Assembly (NCBI GenBank): GCA_004294445.1
Contig: REAZ01000016.1
Span: 40,244 to 104,243, forward strand
Length of the DNA stretch: 64,000 nucleotides
Source: Cytophagales bacterium
GTDB lineage: Bacteria; Bacteroidota; Bacteroidia; Cytophagales; Thermoflexibacteraceae
Direction: 5' to 3'
The notes under the pieces are model-generated. The model made no database searches. It was given only the letters and a program-made list of their open reading frames with translations, and was not told the DNA's origin. A program made the translations under genes and the position numbers. Below, piece by piece: positions 51,813 through 59,961 of the stretch (position 1 is its first letter; each line of letters opens with the position of its first letter).

Positions 51813-53237
51813 CTAAAATGGCAAATTCGTACCAATCTTATCATTTGTTAAAAAAGGGTCATAAGAAGGTTCTTCTTCTTTTATTTTTTTAGTAGCATCT
51901 CGGATTTGTTTTGGGATATTTATTTCATTTATAATTTCGTCATAAAGATTACCTCTAAATATGATTTTTCTTTTTTCAATATACTGAGCAATAGATTTGT
52001 AAAAATGCTTTGTTTCTTCATCATAAGTTTTCGATTTTAAAATAGACACAATAACTTTTTTAGCATTGTAACTTTCTTTAATTGCTGTTAAATGCCAAAG
52101 AAAGCAAAATCCTACCACCTGAATATCCTCATTATTTTTCCAATGATTAAATATTTCATTTACAACATTAACATAAATATCCCACGTCTTCCAATCTCCC
52201 CCTGTCCAATCTTTATAAAGGCTAAGATTTGTATGCAAAGTATCTATAAAAGACAAAATTTCATCATCACTACGTTTTAGTAATGCCTTAATATGTTTAT
52301 CGAGTATTTTACCAATTGGTTCAAAATAGTTTTGATGAAGATTATTTTTTTCTTCATCAAAATTGCTAATTAAGCTAAAAAATAAATTCCAATTTATTTC
52401 CGCTTCTACTACCAAATCAATTAACTCATAATCAGAGCTATCTATCTGAAAAGCTAATTTTGGTTTTTCTTTTGGTTTGATTTCTTCCTCTTTTTCGTCC
52501 CAAAAGGCAAAATAATCTACTATTCCTTTTATATCATAATTAGAGACAGGTGTTTGCAGACTATTAAAATTTTTTGGTAAACCATGCAACAACATATCCT
52601 CTTTGGGAACTTTAATACTTACATAATCATCTACCCCTTTTATTGTCATCACATTATCTGTGTATTTATCCTTCTTGTTTAATACTTCCAAAATAAAATG
52701 GGTAAGAAGCCCATTGCTAAAACCATTCTCCCTTGCTCGTTGTGAAATTGTAGAAGCAAATAAACAATAAGAACCTTTTGAGTAAGTTTCAAAAACTTTG
52801 TCTAACTTATTCTTATTGTTAATTTTAGATTTAATTTTACCGCCTGAATAACAAGAATCTATAATTAAATAATCATTCTTTGGTTTAAGGTTTGCTATCT
52901 TTTTATAAATTTCTCTAACATCATATTCCTCATTATCCGATATTTGAAGGACTGTATTTTCCTCTTTTCCAGCTATCCCATGACCTGAAAAATAGAATAA
53001 AAAATTGTCTTGACCTTTGATAAAAACTTTTTTTATTTTCTCAAAAGCCTCATCAATTTTAGATATGCTCTCCTTATTATGGAGTTCAAAAGTAAATAAC
53101 TCAATATCTTCTGCTTCAAATCTGCACTTTTTTATAAGTATATTTTTCATATCTTCTGCATCTTTGAGAGTGCAGTTTAAACGATTTGACTCATAATTAT
53201 TACTTCCTATAACAATAGCGTACCTTTTTACTATCAT
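51813..53237 (-). CDS. Caspase-like (peptidase C14) protein with unknown C-terminal domain
   Basis: 474 aa. The N-terminal ~215 residues are a caspase/metacaspase domain: catalytic His86 in FYFSGHGIAG and Cys129 in IIDSCYSGG, with the RYAIVIGSNNY first strand. The remaining ~240 residues are helical and unrecognised (DYELIDLVVEAEINWNLFFSL, HWKNNEDIQVVGFCFLWHL), and may sense a signal or bind a partner. No signal peptide, so it acts in the cytoplasm. Prokaryotic caspases often serve as proteases in defence; that is inference. No partner gene is beside it. Confidence 0.8.
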   Translation of the reverse strand: MIVKRYAIVIGSNNYESNRLNCTLKDAEDMKNILIKKCRFEAEDIELFTFELHNKESISKIDEAFEKIKKVFIKGQDNFLFYFSGHGIAGKEENTVLQISDNEEYDVREIYKKIANLKPKNDYLIIDSCYSGGKIKSKINNKNKLDKVFETYSKGSYCLFASTISQRARENGFSNGLLTHFILEVLNKKDKYTDNVMTIKGVDDYVSIKVPKEDMLLHGLPKNFNSLQTPVSNYDIKGIVDYFAFWDEKEEEIKPKEKPKLAFQIDSSDYELIDLVVEAEINWNLFFSLISNFDEEKNNLHQNYFEPIGKILDKHIKALLKRSDDEILSFIDTLHTNLSLYKDWTGGDWKTWDIYVNVVNEIFNHWKNNEDIQVVGFCFLWHLTAIKESYNAKKVIVSILKSKTYDEETKHFYKSIAQYIEKRKIIFRGNLYDEIINEINIPKQIRDATKKIKEEEPSYDPFLTNDKIGTNLPF

Positions 53238-53310
53238 ATTTATAATTTATTTTAGAGTTTAAGTTTATTTATGGCGTAAAGCAGCTATAAAAATTTAAGA
53301 AAGAAAAACT

Positions 53311-53375
53311 GTAGAACGGACTTTAGTCCGTTTTTTTACTTACTAACGACAATGAACTAAACCCCTTTCTATAGG
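53311..53375. repeat. REP pair downstream of the RAYT gene (second copy degenerate)
   Basis: An intact REP, GTAGAACGGACTTTAGTCCGTT, lies at 53311-53332. It is followed by TTACTTACTAACGACAATG and a degraded partner near 53345-53375. The layout mirrors the intact pair at 54039-54119, so the transposase gene is bracketed by REP pairs. Confidence 0.7.
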
Positions 53376-54034
53376 TAGTTTTCATTCACATAACTAAATT
53401 TCCAGTCTTGCCAATTTTGTACTAAACCTGCTTTTACAGGATTTTGCAAGGTATAGCTGATAATATTTTGTAATTCCTTGTCATTGCGAATATAGTGGTC
53501 ATAGCTTTCTGCTTGCCAATTTGTAGTACCTTGGGTACCTAAAAATTTGTTAATTTCATAACTACTTCCGCCTTTTATTCGCTGCATAATTCTTTCTACT
53601 TGTATATAATTTTTTGTTGTAAGTGATTCATTATGAAGTATTTTTTCAATTTGTAAATCCATATTAAAAACTAAATGCACGTGATTTGACATTACGCAGT
53701 AAGCAATTAAATCATATAAACTATGGTCAAATTGGTGAATTTTATTTACCACAATTTTAGCTATTTCAAGTTGTTGTAAAATCCAATTTTGTGTAGAACT
53801 GTCTAGATAGTCATCAATTTTAGCAAAATATATTTTGTGTTCTGCATAAATTTTTTCTCTATCTCCTAATTTTTGCAAGGCTGCTATTTTTTGCTCTCTT
53901 TCAAATTTGCAGTATTCCAATATTTCCGTAGGCAAACTATTTTTTAGGCAAAAAGTAACAAAAAACTTTGCCCCAATAGGATAAATATGAGGTAAGTTTT
54001 TACGGTATTCATATTTTATTTCCTTTTCTTGCAT
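53369..54034 (-). CDS. REP-associated tyrosine transposase (RAYT, Y1/IS200-like)
   Basis: 221 aa. HUH motif SNHVHLVFN near residue 115 and catalytic Tyr in ESYDHYIRNDKELQNIISYTL, with the Y1_Tnp fold LPHIYPIGAKFFVTFCL at the start. RAYTs cut single-stranded REP sequences and spread them through the genome; they are usually domesticated rather than freely moving. REP hairpins lie at 54039-54119 and, partly decayed, at 53311-53375. It overlaps no other gene. Confidence 0.87.
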   Translation of the reverse strand: MQEKEIKYEYRKNLPHIYPIGAKFFVTFCLKNSLPTEILEYCKFEREQKIAALQKLGDREKIYAEHKIYFAKIDDYLDSSTQNWILQQLEIAKIVVNKIHQFDHSLYDLIAYCVMSNHVHLVFNMDLQIEKILHNESLTTKNYIQVERIMQRIKGGSSYEINKFLGTQGTTNWQAESYDHYIRNDKELQNIISYTLQNPVKAGLVQNWQDWKFSYVNENYL

Positions 54035-54038
54035 TTTC

Positions 54039-54119
54039 GTAGAACGGACTTCAGTCCGTTTATTTTCTTTTGTTCGTTTATTTTACTTACTAATGACAAC
54101 GGACTAAAGTCCGTTCTAC
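54039..54119. repeat. BIME: inverted pair of REP sequences upstream of the RAYT gene
   Basis: REP GTAGAACGGACTTCAGTCCGTT at 54039-54060 and its inverse AACGGACTAAAGTCCGTTCTAC at 54098-54119, separated by TTACTTACTAATGACA spacer DNA. Each REP is itself a hairpin (ACGGAC...GTCCGT). This is a typical bacterial interspersed mosaic element. Confidence 0.85.
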
Positions 54120-54122
54120 AGC

Positions 54123-57110
54123 TTACATATTCCTACTATACTGCCCCCCAACCTCATAAAGTGCTTGGCTCATCTGTCCAAGCGAACACACTTTTGCCGC
54201 TTCCATCAGGCTTTCAAAGAGGTTGCCGTTGTTTACGGCGGTGCTTTGTAAGTTTTTTAGAGCTAATTTTGCCTCTTTTTCATGGAAAGCATGGAAGTTA
54301 TTTAAGTCCTTGATAGTGAGTTCTTTTTCTTCTGTCGTACTTCTGATGACCTCTTTGGGCAGTACTGTAGGCGAGCCTTGTGGGTCAAGGAAAGTATTGA
54401 CACCAATGATAGGCAGGTTCCCATCATGCTTGAGGGTTTCGTAGTACATACTTTCCTCTTGGATTTTGCTGCGCTGATACATTCTTTCCATCGCTCCGAG
54501 TACGCCGCCACGTTCAGAAATATTTCTAAATTCCTGTAAAACAGCTTGTTCTACTAATTCTGTTAGTTCATCTATGATAAAAGCACCCTGCAAAGGATTT
54601 TCATTTTTAGACAAGCCTAATTCGTGGTTAATAATCAACTGAATGGCTAAGGCACGTCTTACGCTTTCTTCGGTAGGCGTAGTGATTGCTTCGTCATAAG
54701 CGTTGGTATGCAGGGAGTTACAGTTGTCGTAAATAGCATAAAGGGCTTGCAAAGTAGTTCGAATATCATTGAAAGCAATTTCTTGGGCGTGTAGGCTTCT
54801 GCCCGAAGTTTGGATATGGTACTTGAGTTTTTGACTTCTGTCGTTGCCTTTGTACTTGTATTTGATTGCCTTTGCCCAAATTCGCCGAGCTACCCTGCCC
54901 ATTACCGAATATTCGGGATCCATGCCATTAGAAAAGAAGAAAGACAAGTTCGGAGCAAAATCGTCAATGTGCATGCCCCTGCTTAGGTAATATTCTACAA
55001 AAGTAAAGCCATTGGAGAGGGTAAAAGCTAACTGTGAAATAGGGTTTGCACCTGCCTCCGCAATGTGGTAGCCCGAAATGGAAACAGAATAAAAGTTTCT
55101 TACTTTTTGATTGACAAAGTATTCTTGAATGTCGCCCATCATACGCAAGGCAAATTCTGTACTGAAAATGCAGGTATTTTGGGCTTGGTCTTCTTTCAAG
55201 ATATCAGCTTGTACCGTTCCACGAACTACTTGCAAAGTTTCTGCTTTTATTTTTTCATATACTTCTCTTTCAAGCACTTGCTCGCCTGTAATGCCTAAGA
55301 GTAACAAGCCTAAACCGTTGTTCCCTTCGGGTAAATCTCCGTTGTATTGTGGTTTAAAACCCTTAGGGTTTTGTAAAACCCTAAGGGTTTTTTGTTTAAC
55401 TTCTTCCAATAAGCCATTTTTCCTGATATAAACTTCACACTGCTGGTCTATGGCAGCATTCATAAAAAACGCCAAAATCATAGGGGCTGGACCATTGATA
55501 GTCATTGAAACAGAGGTACTTGGACTGCACAAGTCAAAACCTGAATATAGTTTTTTTGCCTCGTCAAGAGTGAAAATACTTACTCCAGAGTTGCCTACTT
55601 TTCCATAAATATCGGGGCGATGGTCAGGATTTTCACCATACAAGGTAACGGAATCGAAGGCTGTAGAAAGTCTTTTGGCGGGTAAGCCGCTTGAAACATA
55701 GTGGAAGCGTTTGTTGGTGCGCTCGGCATTGCCTTCGCCTGCAAACATACGAGCGGGGTCTTCGCCTTCACGCTTGAGTGGAAAAACCCCTGCTGCGTAA
55801 GGGAAGCTACCTGCCACATTTTCAGTGAGTAACCATTTCAGTCTGTCGCCCCAATCTTGGTATTTGGGCAGGGCAACTTTCGGGATTTTGAGGTGCGAAA
55901 GTGTTTCAGTGTATAGGTCTTGCTCAATGATTTTATCACGCACTTTGAACTGATATTTTTCTGCGGTGTAGGTTTTTACAAGTTCGTCCCAAGAGAAAAG
56001 TAGTTTTTTACATTCGTAGTCCAACTGTTGTTCTAATTCATTGTAAATAGTTGTTAGTTGTTGGTTGTTGGTTGTTAATTGTTGAATTGCTCCATTGAGT
56101 TGGTACATCTTTCTTGCTATAGTACATTGATTTTCAACAAATTTATTGTAATTGTCGCTGTTTTCTGCAATTTCTGCCAAGTAGCGCACTCGGTCGGGGG
56201 GAATGATGGCTAATTGTTTATTGTTAGTTGTTGCTTGTTGGTTGTTGGTTGTCAAATTATTGGGTTGTTCTTTGCCGTTGTCCGAGTCTTCTCGGACAAT
56301 GCTTAAATTTACTCCCGTTTTTTTATCAATTTCGTCAATAATTTTTTCATACAATATATTCATTCCCAAGTCATTGAATTGGCTGGCGATAGTACCGTAA
56401 ACAGGCAAATCCTCTTCACTGCCTTCCCAATAGTTGCGGTTGCGTCTGTACTGCTTTTTTACATCTCTTAGCGCATCTAATGAGCCTCTTTTATCAAATT
56501 TGTTGATGGCGATAAGGTCAGCAAAGTCCAGCATATCAATCTTTTCGAGCTGCGTAGCTGCGCCGTATTCGCTTGTCATTACATAAAGAGAAACATCTGC
56601 GTGTTCAGTAATCTCGGTATCGGACTGCCCGATGCCCGAAGTTTCTACAATGATCAGGTCAAAATGTGCAGCCTTGCAGATGTCTATGGCATCTCTTACG
56701 TACTTGCTGAGTGCCAAATTGGACTGCCGAGTCGCCAAAGAACGCATATAAACACGCTCATTATTAATGCTATTCATGCGGATACGGTCGCCGAGCAGTG
56801 CGCCACCTGTTTTGCGCTTGGAAGGGTCGACCGAGATTATCGCAATGGTCTTATCTGCGGTATCTAAGAGAAATCTACGCACCAACTCGTCTACCAAAGA
56901 GGATTTTCCTGCGCCGCCTGTGCCTGTGATGCCGAGGACGGGAGTTGTCGATTGTTGCGGTTCGCCGTTGCGATTGTTTGTTGTTGAATTGTTGGTTATT
57001 AATTGTTCTCTGATTTTTTCGTATCGTTCGGGGTGGTTTTCTGCCAAACTGATAAGCTGGGCGATGAACTGATGATTTTGAGGATTGAGTATTTTGTTGG
57101 GCGTTGTCAT
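54123..57110 (-). CDS. IcmF/MeaB-fused acyl-CoA mutase lacking the cobalamin-binding domain
   Basis: 995 aa. An IcmF-type protein normally has a B12-binding domain, a GTPase and a mutase domain. Here the P-loop [12 protein letters not shown] starts at residue 60, with NKFDKRG near 205, and the mutase domain (~410-995) has the [20 protein letters not shown] segment and the [13 protein letters not shown] end. The N-terminal DxHxxG cobalamin domain is absent, and upstream DNA does not encode it. Asn/Thr/Gln insertions near residues 40-55, 284-304 and 345-356, and a palindrome-derived insertion near 573-586, interrupt the protein. It may need a separate B12 subunit. Confidence 0.85.
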   Translation of the reverse strand: MTTPNKILNPQNHQFIAQLISLAENHPERYEKIREQLITNNSTTNNRNGEPQQSTTPVLGITGTGGAGKSSLVDELVRRFLLDTADKTIAIISVDPSKRKTGGALLGDRIRMNSINNERVYMRSLATRQSNLALSKYVRDAIDICKAAHFDLIIVETSGIGQSDTEITEHADVSLYVMTSEYGAATQLEKIDMLDFADLIAINKFDKRGSLDALRDVKKQYRRNRNYWEGSEEDLPVYGTIASQFNDLGMNILYEKIIDEIDKKTGVNLSIVREDSDNGKEQPNNLTTNNQQATTNNKQLAIIPPDRVRYLAEIAENSDNYNKFVENQCTIARKMYQLNGAIQQLTTNNQQLTTIYNELEQQLDYECKKLLFSWDELVKTYTAEKYQFKVRDKIIEQDLYTETLSHLKIPKVALPKYQDWGDRLKWLLTENVAGSFPYAAGVFPLKREGEDPARMFAGEGNAERTNKRFHYVSSGLPAKRLSTAFDSVTLYGENPDHRPDIYGKVGNSGVSIFTLDEAKKLYSGFDLCSPSTSVSMTINGPAPMILAFFMNAAIDQQCEVYIRKNGLLEEVKQKTLRVLQNPKGFKPQYNGDLPEGNNGLGLLLLGITGEQVLEREVYEKIKAETLQVVRGTVQADILKEDQAQNTCIFSTEFALRMMGDIQEYFVNQKVRNFYSVSISGYHIAEAGANPISQLAFTLSNGFTFVEYYLSRGMHIDDFAPNLSFFFSNGMDPEYSVMGRVARRIWAKAIKYKYKGNDRSQKLKYHIQTSGRSLHAQEIAFNDIRTTLQALYAIYDNCNSLHTNAYDEAITTPTEESVRRALAIQLIINHELGLSKNENPLQGAFIIDELTELVEQAVLQEFRNISERGGVLGAMERMYQRSKIQEESMYYETLKHDGNLPIIGVNTFLDPQGSPTVLPKEVIRSTTEEKELTIKDLNNFHAFHEKEAKLALKNLQSTAVNNGNLFESLMEAAKVCSLGQMSQALYEVGGQYSRNM
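55356..55391. repeat. 36-bp palindrome inside the mutase coding sequence
   Basis: Perfect 17-bp arms AAAACCCTTAGGGTTTT and AAAACCCTAAGGGTTTT around a GT centre. On the minus strand it codes [13 protein letters not shown] in frame, so the repeat became part of the protein without breaking it. Confidence 0.85.
56041..56090. repeat. Simple repeat GTTGTTGGTTGTTGGTT in the mutase gene
   Basis: Degenerate GTTGTTGG-type units; on the minus strand they code an Asn/Gln/Thr-rich stretch ([10 protein letters not shown]). Similar runs occur at 56205-56275 and 56944-57010 in the same gene. Confidence 0.7.
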
Positions 57111-57315
57111 GGCGTTTTTTGGAGTTATGAGTTATAAATTATGAGTTATAAATTTTTCATATTCAGATACTTAAAAATAAATATAGCTCAAACTAAAGTA
57201 TGGTTAAGTATATTCTTTTATGCAAAAATAGGGAATTTATCTTAATCTAACGAATGGATTTACTTATCAAAAATTTGAGTATTCCTACTTGCTATTTTTG
57301 AGCAATGTATGCTAT

Positions 57316-57345
57316 TTGTTTAGAGCTAAGAACCTTGTAATTTTG
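57316..57345 (+). promoter_or_regulatory. Promoter of small-RNA copy A
   Basis: TTG at 57316-57318, 19-bp spacer, TAATTTTG at 57338-57345; matches the Bacteroidota -33/-7 consensus and is repeated in the other copies. The half-sites AGCA and TGCT (57301-57313) lie just upstream. Confidence 0.75.
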
Positions 57346-57350
57346 TAATG

Positions 57351-57457
57351 TCAATAAGATAAGAAATTATCAGATTTGATAAAGATATTATTAAGGGGGT
57401 AAATTTGAAACAATTATTGAAACAGTCCTTTTGCTTTGCGAAAGGATTGTTTTTTTT
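57351..57457 (+). ncRNA. Predicted small RNA, copy A
   Basis: Predicted transcript of ~107 nt. It has a conserved core from GTCAATAAG to AAGGGGGTAAATT, in which GATAA-GAAA-TTATC forms a short hairpin and GGGGG is exposed, a variable AT-rich linker and a terminator. The repeated element starts at about 57259 (TTTACTTATC); copies A and B share homology further upstream from 57199/58239. The next gene is on the other strand, which argues against a leader role. Confidence 0.65.
57422..57457 (+). terminator. Terminator of small-RNA copy A
   Basis: ACAGTCCTTT (57422-57431) pairs with AAAGGATTGT (57441-57450), 10 bp with one G-U, followed by eight T. Confidence 0.8.
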
Positions 57458-57467
57458 GTTATAAAAC

Positions 57468-58160
57468 TTAGCAAATAACAGATACATTGCCAAGCCAATA
57501 GTTTCCACGCAAGGTCAGTGTAAAAGCTATTGATTGTTTTTCCGTATGTTGCTTACCCATGAGTCTATTAAGCCAACTTTTCCGTTTGTCTTTCGTGGTA
57601 AAATTGCCACCAAAAAATTGGGCTTCTTGCCTGATATTCCCTCCTTGCGGCACGAGTATTTCTATCTCCCCAAGCCCGCCACCAATCCAAATATCAATCT
57701 CCTTGCCCGATAAATCTTCATTTCTTAGGTCTATTACTGTCTTTCCTAACAAACACTCTACGTATATTTTAAACTGATTTCCTTGAAGTTGGCTTTTGCG
57801 AAAATCAACTATCTGCGAACTCATTACTGATAGAAAATTGATAGCTTCGGCACCGATTTGCGAAATTTGCCGCCTATCTTGTCCGAAAACTACTCGGTAG
57901 TTGTCATTACTTCGCACAGATGGCAGATGAGACGACTGAGTTGCTTGGACAGTTGTTGCATCTTTCGGAAACAACTGATTTTTTATTTTGGCAGGGAAAT
58001 CAAATACAGTCATCTCTAAATCTTCAATAGATTTGGCTGCAAGTGCTTCATTCAAACGACTTTCATATTCGGCATCATCAAGATTTTGATTAGAAAAAGC
58101 ATCTTGTAGCACTGTAATCACTTCTTCACGCTTTTTGGGTAGCCCATAGACTGTTTTCAT
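57468..58160 (-). CDS. DUF1707/LiaF-like membrane-stress protein
   Basis: 230 aa. The N-terminal ~55 residues (REEVITVLQDAFSNQNLDDAEYESRLNEALAAKSIEDLE) are a DUF1707/SHOCT-like helical module. The C-terminal ~120 residues (VECLLGKTVIDLRNEDL, IWIGGGLGEIEILVPQGGN, GGNFTTKDKRK) match the LiaF/cell wall-active response beta fold. No TM helix is visible, so it may act in the cytoplasm. Relatives modulate envelope-stress signalling. It faces the terminator of small-RNA copy A and lies between two element copies. Confidence 0.78.
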   Translation of the reverse strand: MKTVYGLPKKREEVITVLQDAFSNQNLDDAEYESRLNEALAAKSIEDLEMTVFDFPAKIKNQLFPKDATTVQATQSSHLPSVRSNDNYRVVFGQDRRQISQIGAEAINFLSVMSSQIVDFRKSQLQGNQFKIYVECLLGKTVIDLRNEDLSGKEIDIWIGGGLGEIEILVPQGGNIRQEAQFFGGNFTTKDKRKSWLNRLMGKQHTEKQSIAFTLTLRGNYWLGNVSVIC

Positions 58161-58355
58161 TCCAAATTGTTTAATAATATTTGTTCAAAAACCTTCTACA
58201 AAAGTAATATAATTTTATTTATATTCTCATCTATTGATTATGGTTAAGTAGTTTTTACATACAAAAAAATTGGAGTTTATCCCAATCTGACGGATGGGTT
58301 TACTTATCAAAAATTTAAGGATTTCTACTCACTATTTTTGAGCAATGTATGCTAT

Positions 58356-58385
58356 TTGTTTAGAGCCAATAACCTTGTAATTTTG
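58356..58385 (+). promoter_or_regulatory. Promoter of small-RNA copy B
   Basis: TTG at 58356-58358, 19-bp spacer, TAATTTTG at 58378-58385; half-sites AGCA/TGCT at 58341-58353. Confidence 0.75.
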
Positions 58386-58390
58386 TAATG

Positions 58391-58495
58391 TCAATAAGAT
58401 AAGAAATTATCTGATTTGATAAAGATATTATTAAGGGGGTAAATTTAATTTATTGTTATTCAGTCCTTTCGCTTTGCGGGGGGACTGTTTTTTTT
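58391..58495 (+). ncRNA. Predicted small RNA, copy B
   Basis: Predicted transcript of ~105 nt with the same core as copy A (one base differs: TTATCTGATTTG). The linker diverges (AAATTTAATTTATTG), while the terminator stem keeps its outer pairs. The gene at 58546 downstream has its own TATATTTG promoter, so this unit is independent. The element spans about 58299-58495, with homology to copy A starting further upstream at 58239. Confidence 0.65.
58461..58495 (+). terminator. Terminator of small-RNA copy B
   Basis: CAGTCC (58461-58466) pairs with GGACTG (58482-58487), extended by G-U pairs, and followed by eight T. The inner stem has drifted compared with copies A, C and D while staying paired. 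Confidence 0.8.
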
Positions 58496-58513
58496 ATTTA
58501 TGAAATTTTTTTG

Positions 58514-58521
58514 TATATTTG
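58514..58521 (+). promoter_or_regulatory. Promoter -7 element of the gene at 58546
   Basis: TATATTTG matches TAnnTTTG, 25 bp before the start codon and 19 bp after the small-RNA terminator. Confidence 0.6.
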
Positions 58522-58545
58522 TCAATCAAAAATAAATAAAAAGCA

Positions 58546-58863
58546 ATGTCAAAACCACATCGGGGGAGAATACAGGCGCAAGGTGGCGGAGTTGAAAAAT
58601 CCGAGTCTTGGGCGCAAGATGAACCATTAAGTTTGGAAAGTGGTTTAGGTTTGGTAGACCATCTCAAAAGCCAACTTACTAAAAAAGAGTTAGCTACGAG
58701 AGAAGAGGCTTTTGATAAACTTGCCAAATTGGTGAATAAAAATAGCAAAAATGGCATTGACGCACAAGTGGTTGTATCATTTTATGTAGATGAAAATACT
58801 ACTGATGAAAGGGTTGATTTAGAAGTAAGAAAGGGAAAAGCATTTATCAAAATAGAGAAGTAA
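58546..58863 (+). CDS. Hypothetical protein (SKPHRGRIQAQG start)
   Basis: 105 aa. The N-terminus SKPHRGRIQAQGGGVEKSESWAQDEPL is distinctive and recalls a small Bacteroidota family of unknown role. The middle helix (GLGLVDHLKSQLTKKELATREEAFDKLAKLVN) precedes a C-terminal strand pair with a charged tail (VVSFYVDENTTDERVDLEVRKGKAFIKIEK). The gene at 58865 follows after 1 bp, so they are an operon driven from TATATTTG at 58514. Confidence 0.6.
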   Translation: MSKPHRGRIQAQGGGVEKSESWAQDEPLSLESGLGLVDHLKSQLTKKELATREEAFDKLAKLVNKNSKNGIDAQVVVSFYVDENTTDERVDLEVRKGKAFIKIEK

Positions 58864-58864
58864 G

Positions 58865-59308
58865 ATGAAAGAATTAAGCAAGTTTGATAATTTTTTAATA
58901 AACGCAGACGTTTATGACCAAAATGAGTTGTTTTGGCAGGAAATTATCCTAAAAATAGTAGGTGATTTGCCCTGTAATTTGCAATGGATGAATACTGTCC
59001 AGAATGGAGAAAAGTGGCGGTTTGGCAATCCTATGTTTACAGCCTATTTTCCTACTTTAAAACGAGGTATTCGCATTATCCAGAAGGACAAAAAAAATAC
59101 AAAATCCGTTACGCTACTAACTTGGATAAGTGATACTGCCTACATAGAAAATGACACAGAAGTAGATATTTGGGAATTGGTGATTGGTCTGACACTTACT
59201 GAAGAAAACTTAGAAGCAAGCCAATATTTGGTGAAAAAGTGGATTGATGAAAATACCTCATTATCTAACATGAAGGAGATTATTTCAGGTGAATTAGCAA
59301 AAATATAG
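58865..59308 (+). CDS. Hypothetical protein, partner of the gene at 58546
   Basis: 147 aa, no family recognised. The strand-rich middle (WRFGNPMFTAYFPTLKRGIRIIQKD, SVTLLTWISDTAYIENDTEVDIWELVIGL) and final helix (TLTEENLEASQYLVKKWIDE) suggest a compact alpha/beta domain. One base separates it from the preceding gene, so they likely act together. Toxin-immunity or substrate-binding roles are possible but unsupported. Confidence 0.6.
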   Translation: MKELSKFDNFLINADVYDQNELFWQEIILKIVGDLPCNLQWMNTVQNGEKWRFGNPMFTAYFPTLKRGIRIIQKDKKNTKSVTLLTWISDTAYIENDTEVDIWELVIGLTLTEENLEASQYLVKKWIDENTSLSNMKEIISGELAKI

Positions 59309-59311
59309 AAA

Positions 59312-59599
59312 CTACCATGCAAGTTTCTCCCTTTTAAAGCAAAGTAAAGTAACCAATTCGCCATTATCGCCTTCTATGCACTCCTCGCCTTCGGGAAATT
59401 CCTCATCTTTCACTAAAAGAACTGTGTAGATTTTACCTATCGTAACGAGTCCTTCCAAGTGTTCCAAAGCACGTACTTTGATAAGACCTAAGTCGTAAAG
59501 GGTTGATTTTAAAATACTATTGAGGGCTTCTTTATAATTTTTATCTTTGATATTTCCTAATTTTTCCGTCAAGGTATGTTGTACTGTATCTATTTGCAT
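59312..59599 (-). CDS. Hypothetical protein
   Basis: 95 aa, acidic. A helical first half (QHTLTEKLGNIKDKNYKEALNSILKSTLYDLG) precedes beta strands (VRALEHLEGLVTIGKIYTVLLVKDEEF). Unrecognised. It converges with the two-gene operon (stop 4 bp away) and shares an inter-element cassette with it. Confidence 0.5.
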   Translation of the reverse strand: MQIDTVQHTLTEKLGNIKDKNYKEALNSILKSTLYDLGLIKVRALEHLEGLVTIGKIYTVLLVKDEEFPEGEECIEGDNGELVTLLCFKREKLAW

Positions 59600-59710
59600 A
59601 ATTTCTCAAATTTTACCAAATTTAGCAATAATTTACTATACAACAACAACAGTTTTACTTATCAAAAATTTGAGTATTCCTACTCACTATTTTTGAGCAA
59701 TGTATGCTAT

Positions 59711-59740
59711 TTGTTTAGAGCCAATAACCTTGTAATTTTG
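59711..59740 (+). promoter_or_regulatory. Promoter of small-RNA copy C
   Basis: TTG at 59711-59713, 19-bp spacer, TAATTTTG at 59733-59740; half-sites AGCA/TGCT at 59696-59708. Confidence 0.75.
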
Positions 59741-59745
59741 TAATG

Positions 59746-59845
59746 TCAATAAGATAAGAAATTATCAGATTTGATAAAGATATTATTAAGGGGGTAAATT
59801 ATTGATTGGGACAGTCCTTTTGCTTTGCGGAAGGACTGTTTTTTT
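59746..59845 (+). ncRNA. Predicted small RNA, copy C
   Basis: Predicted ~100-nt transcript with the invariant core (GATAA-GAAA-TTATC hairpin, GGGGG run), a short linker (ATTGATTGGG) and a terminator. The element spans 59654-59845. Its core is identical to copy A. It lies 116 bp before the serpin ATG, with no sign of a shared leader. Confidence 0.65.
59811..59845 (+). terminator. Terminator of small-RNA copy C
   Basis: ACAGTCCTT (59811-59819) pairs with AAGGACTGT (59831-59839), followed by seven T counting 59839. Confidence 0.85.
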
Positions 59846-59961
59846 GTTTTATCTTGAAACAGTGTAAAATAAAATAAATGGAGGGTATAATTTAAGAATG
59901 TCTGGGCGAACTAAAATGCAAAAGCTTCGTTCAAATGATAAAATATTATCATTATTTCAAT

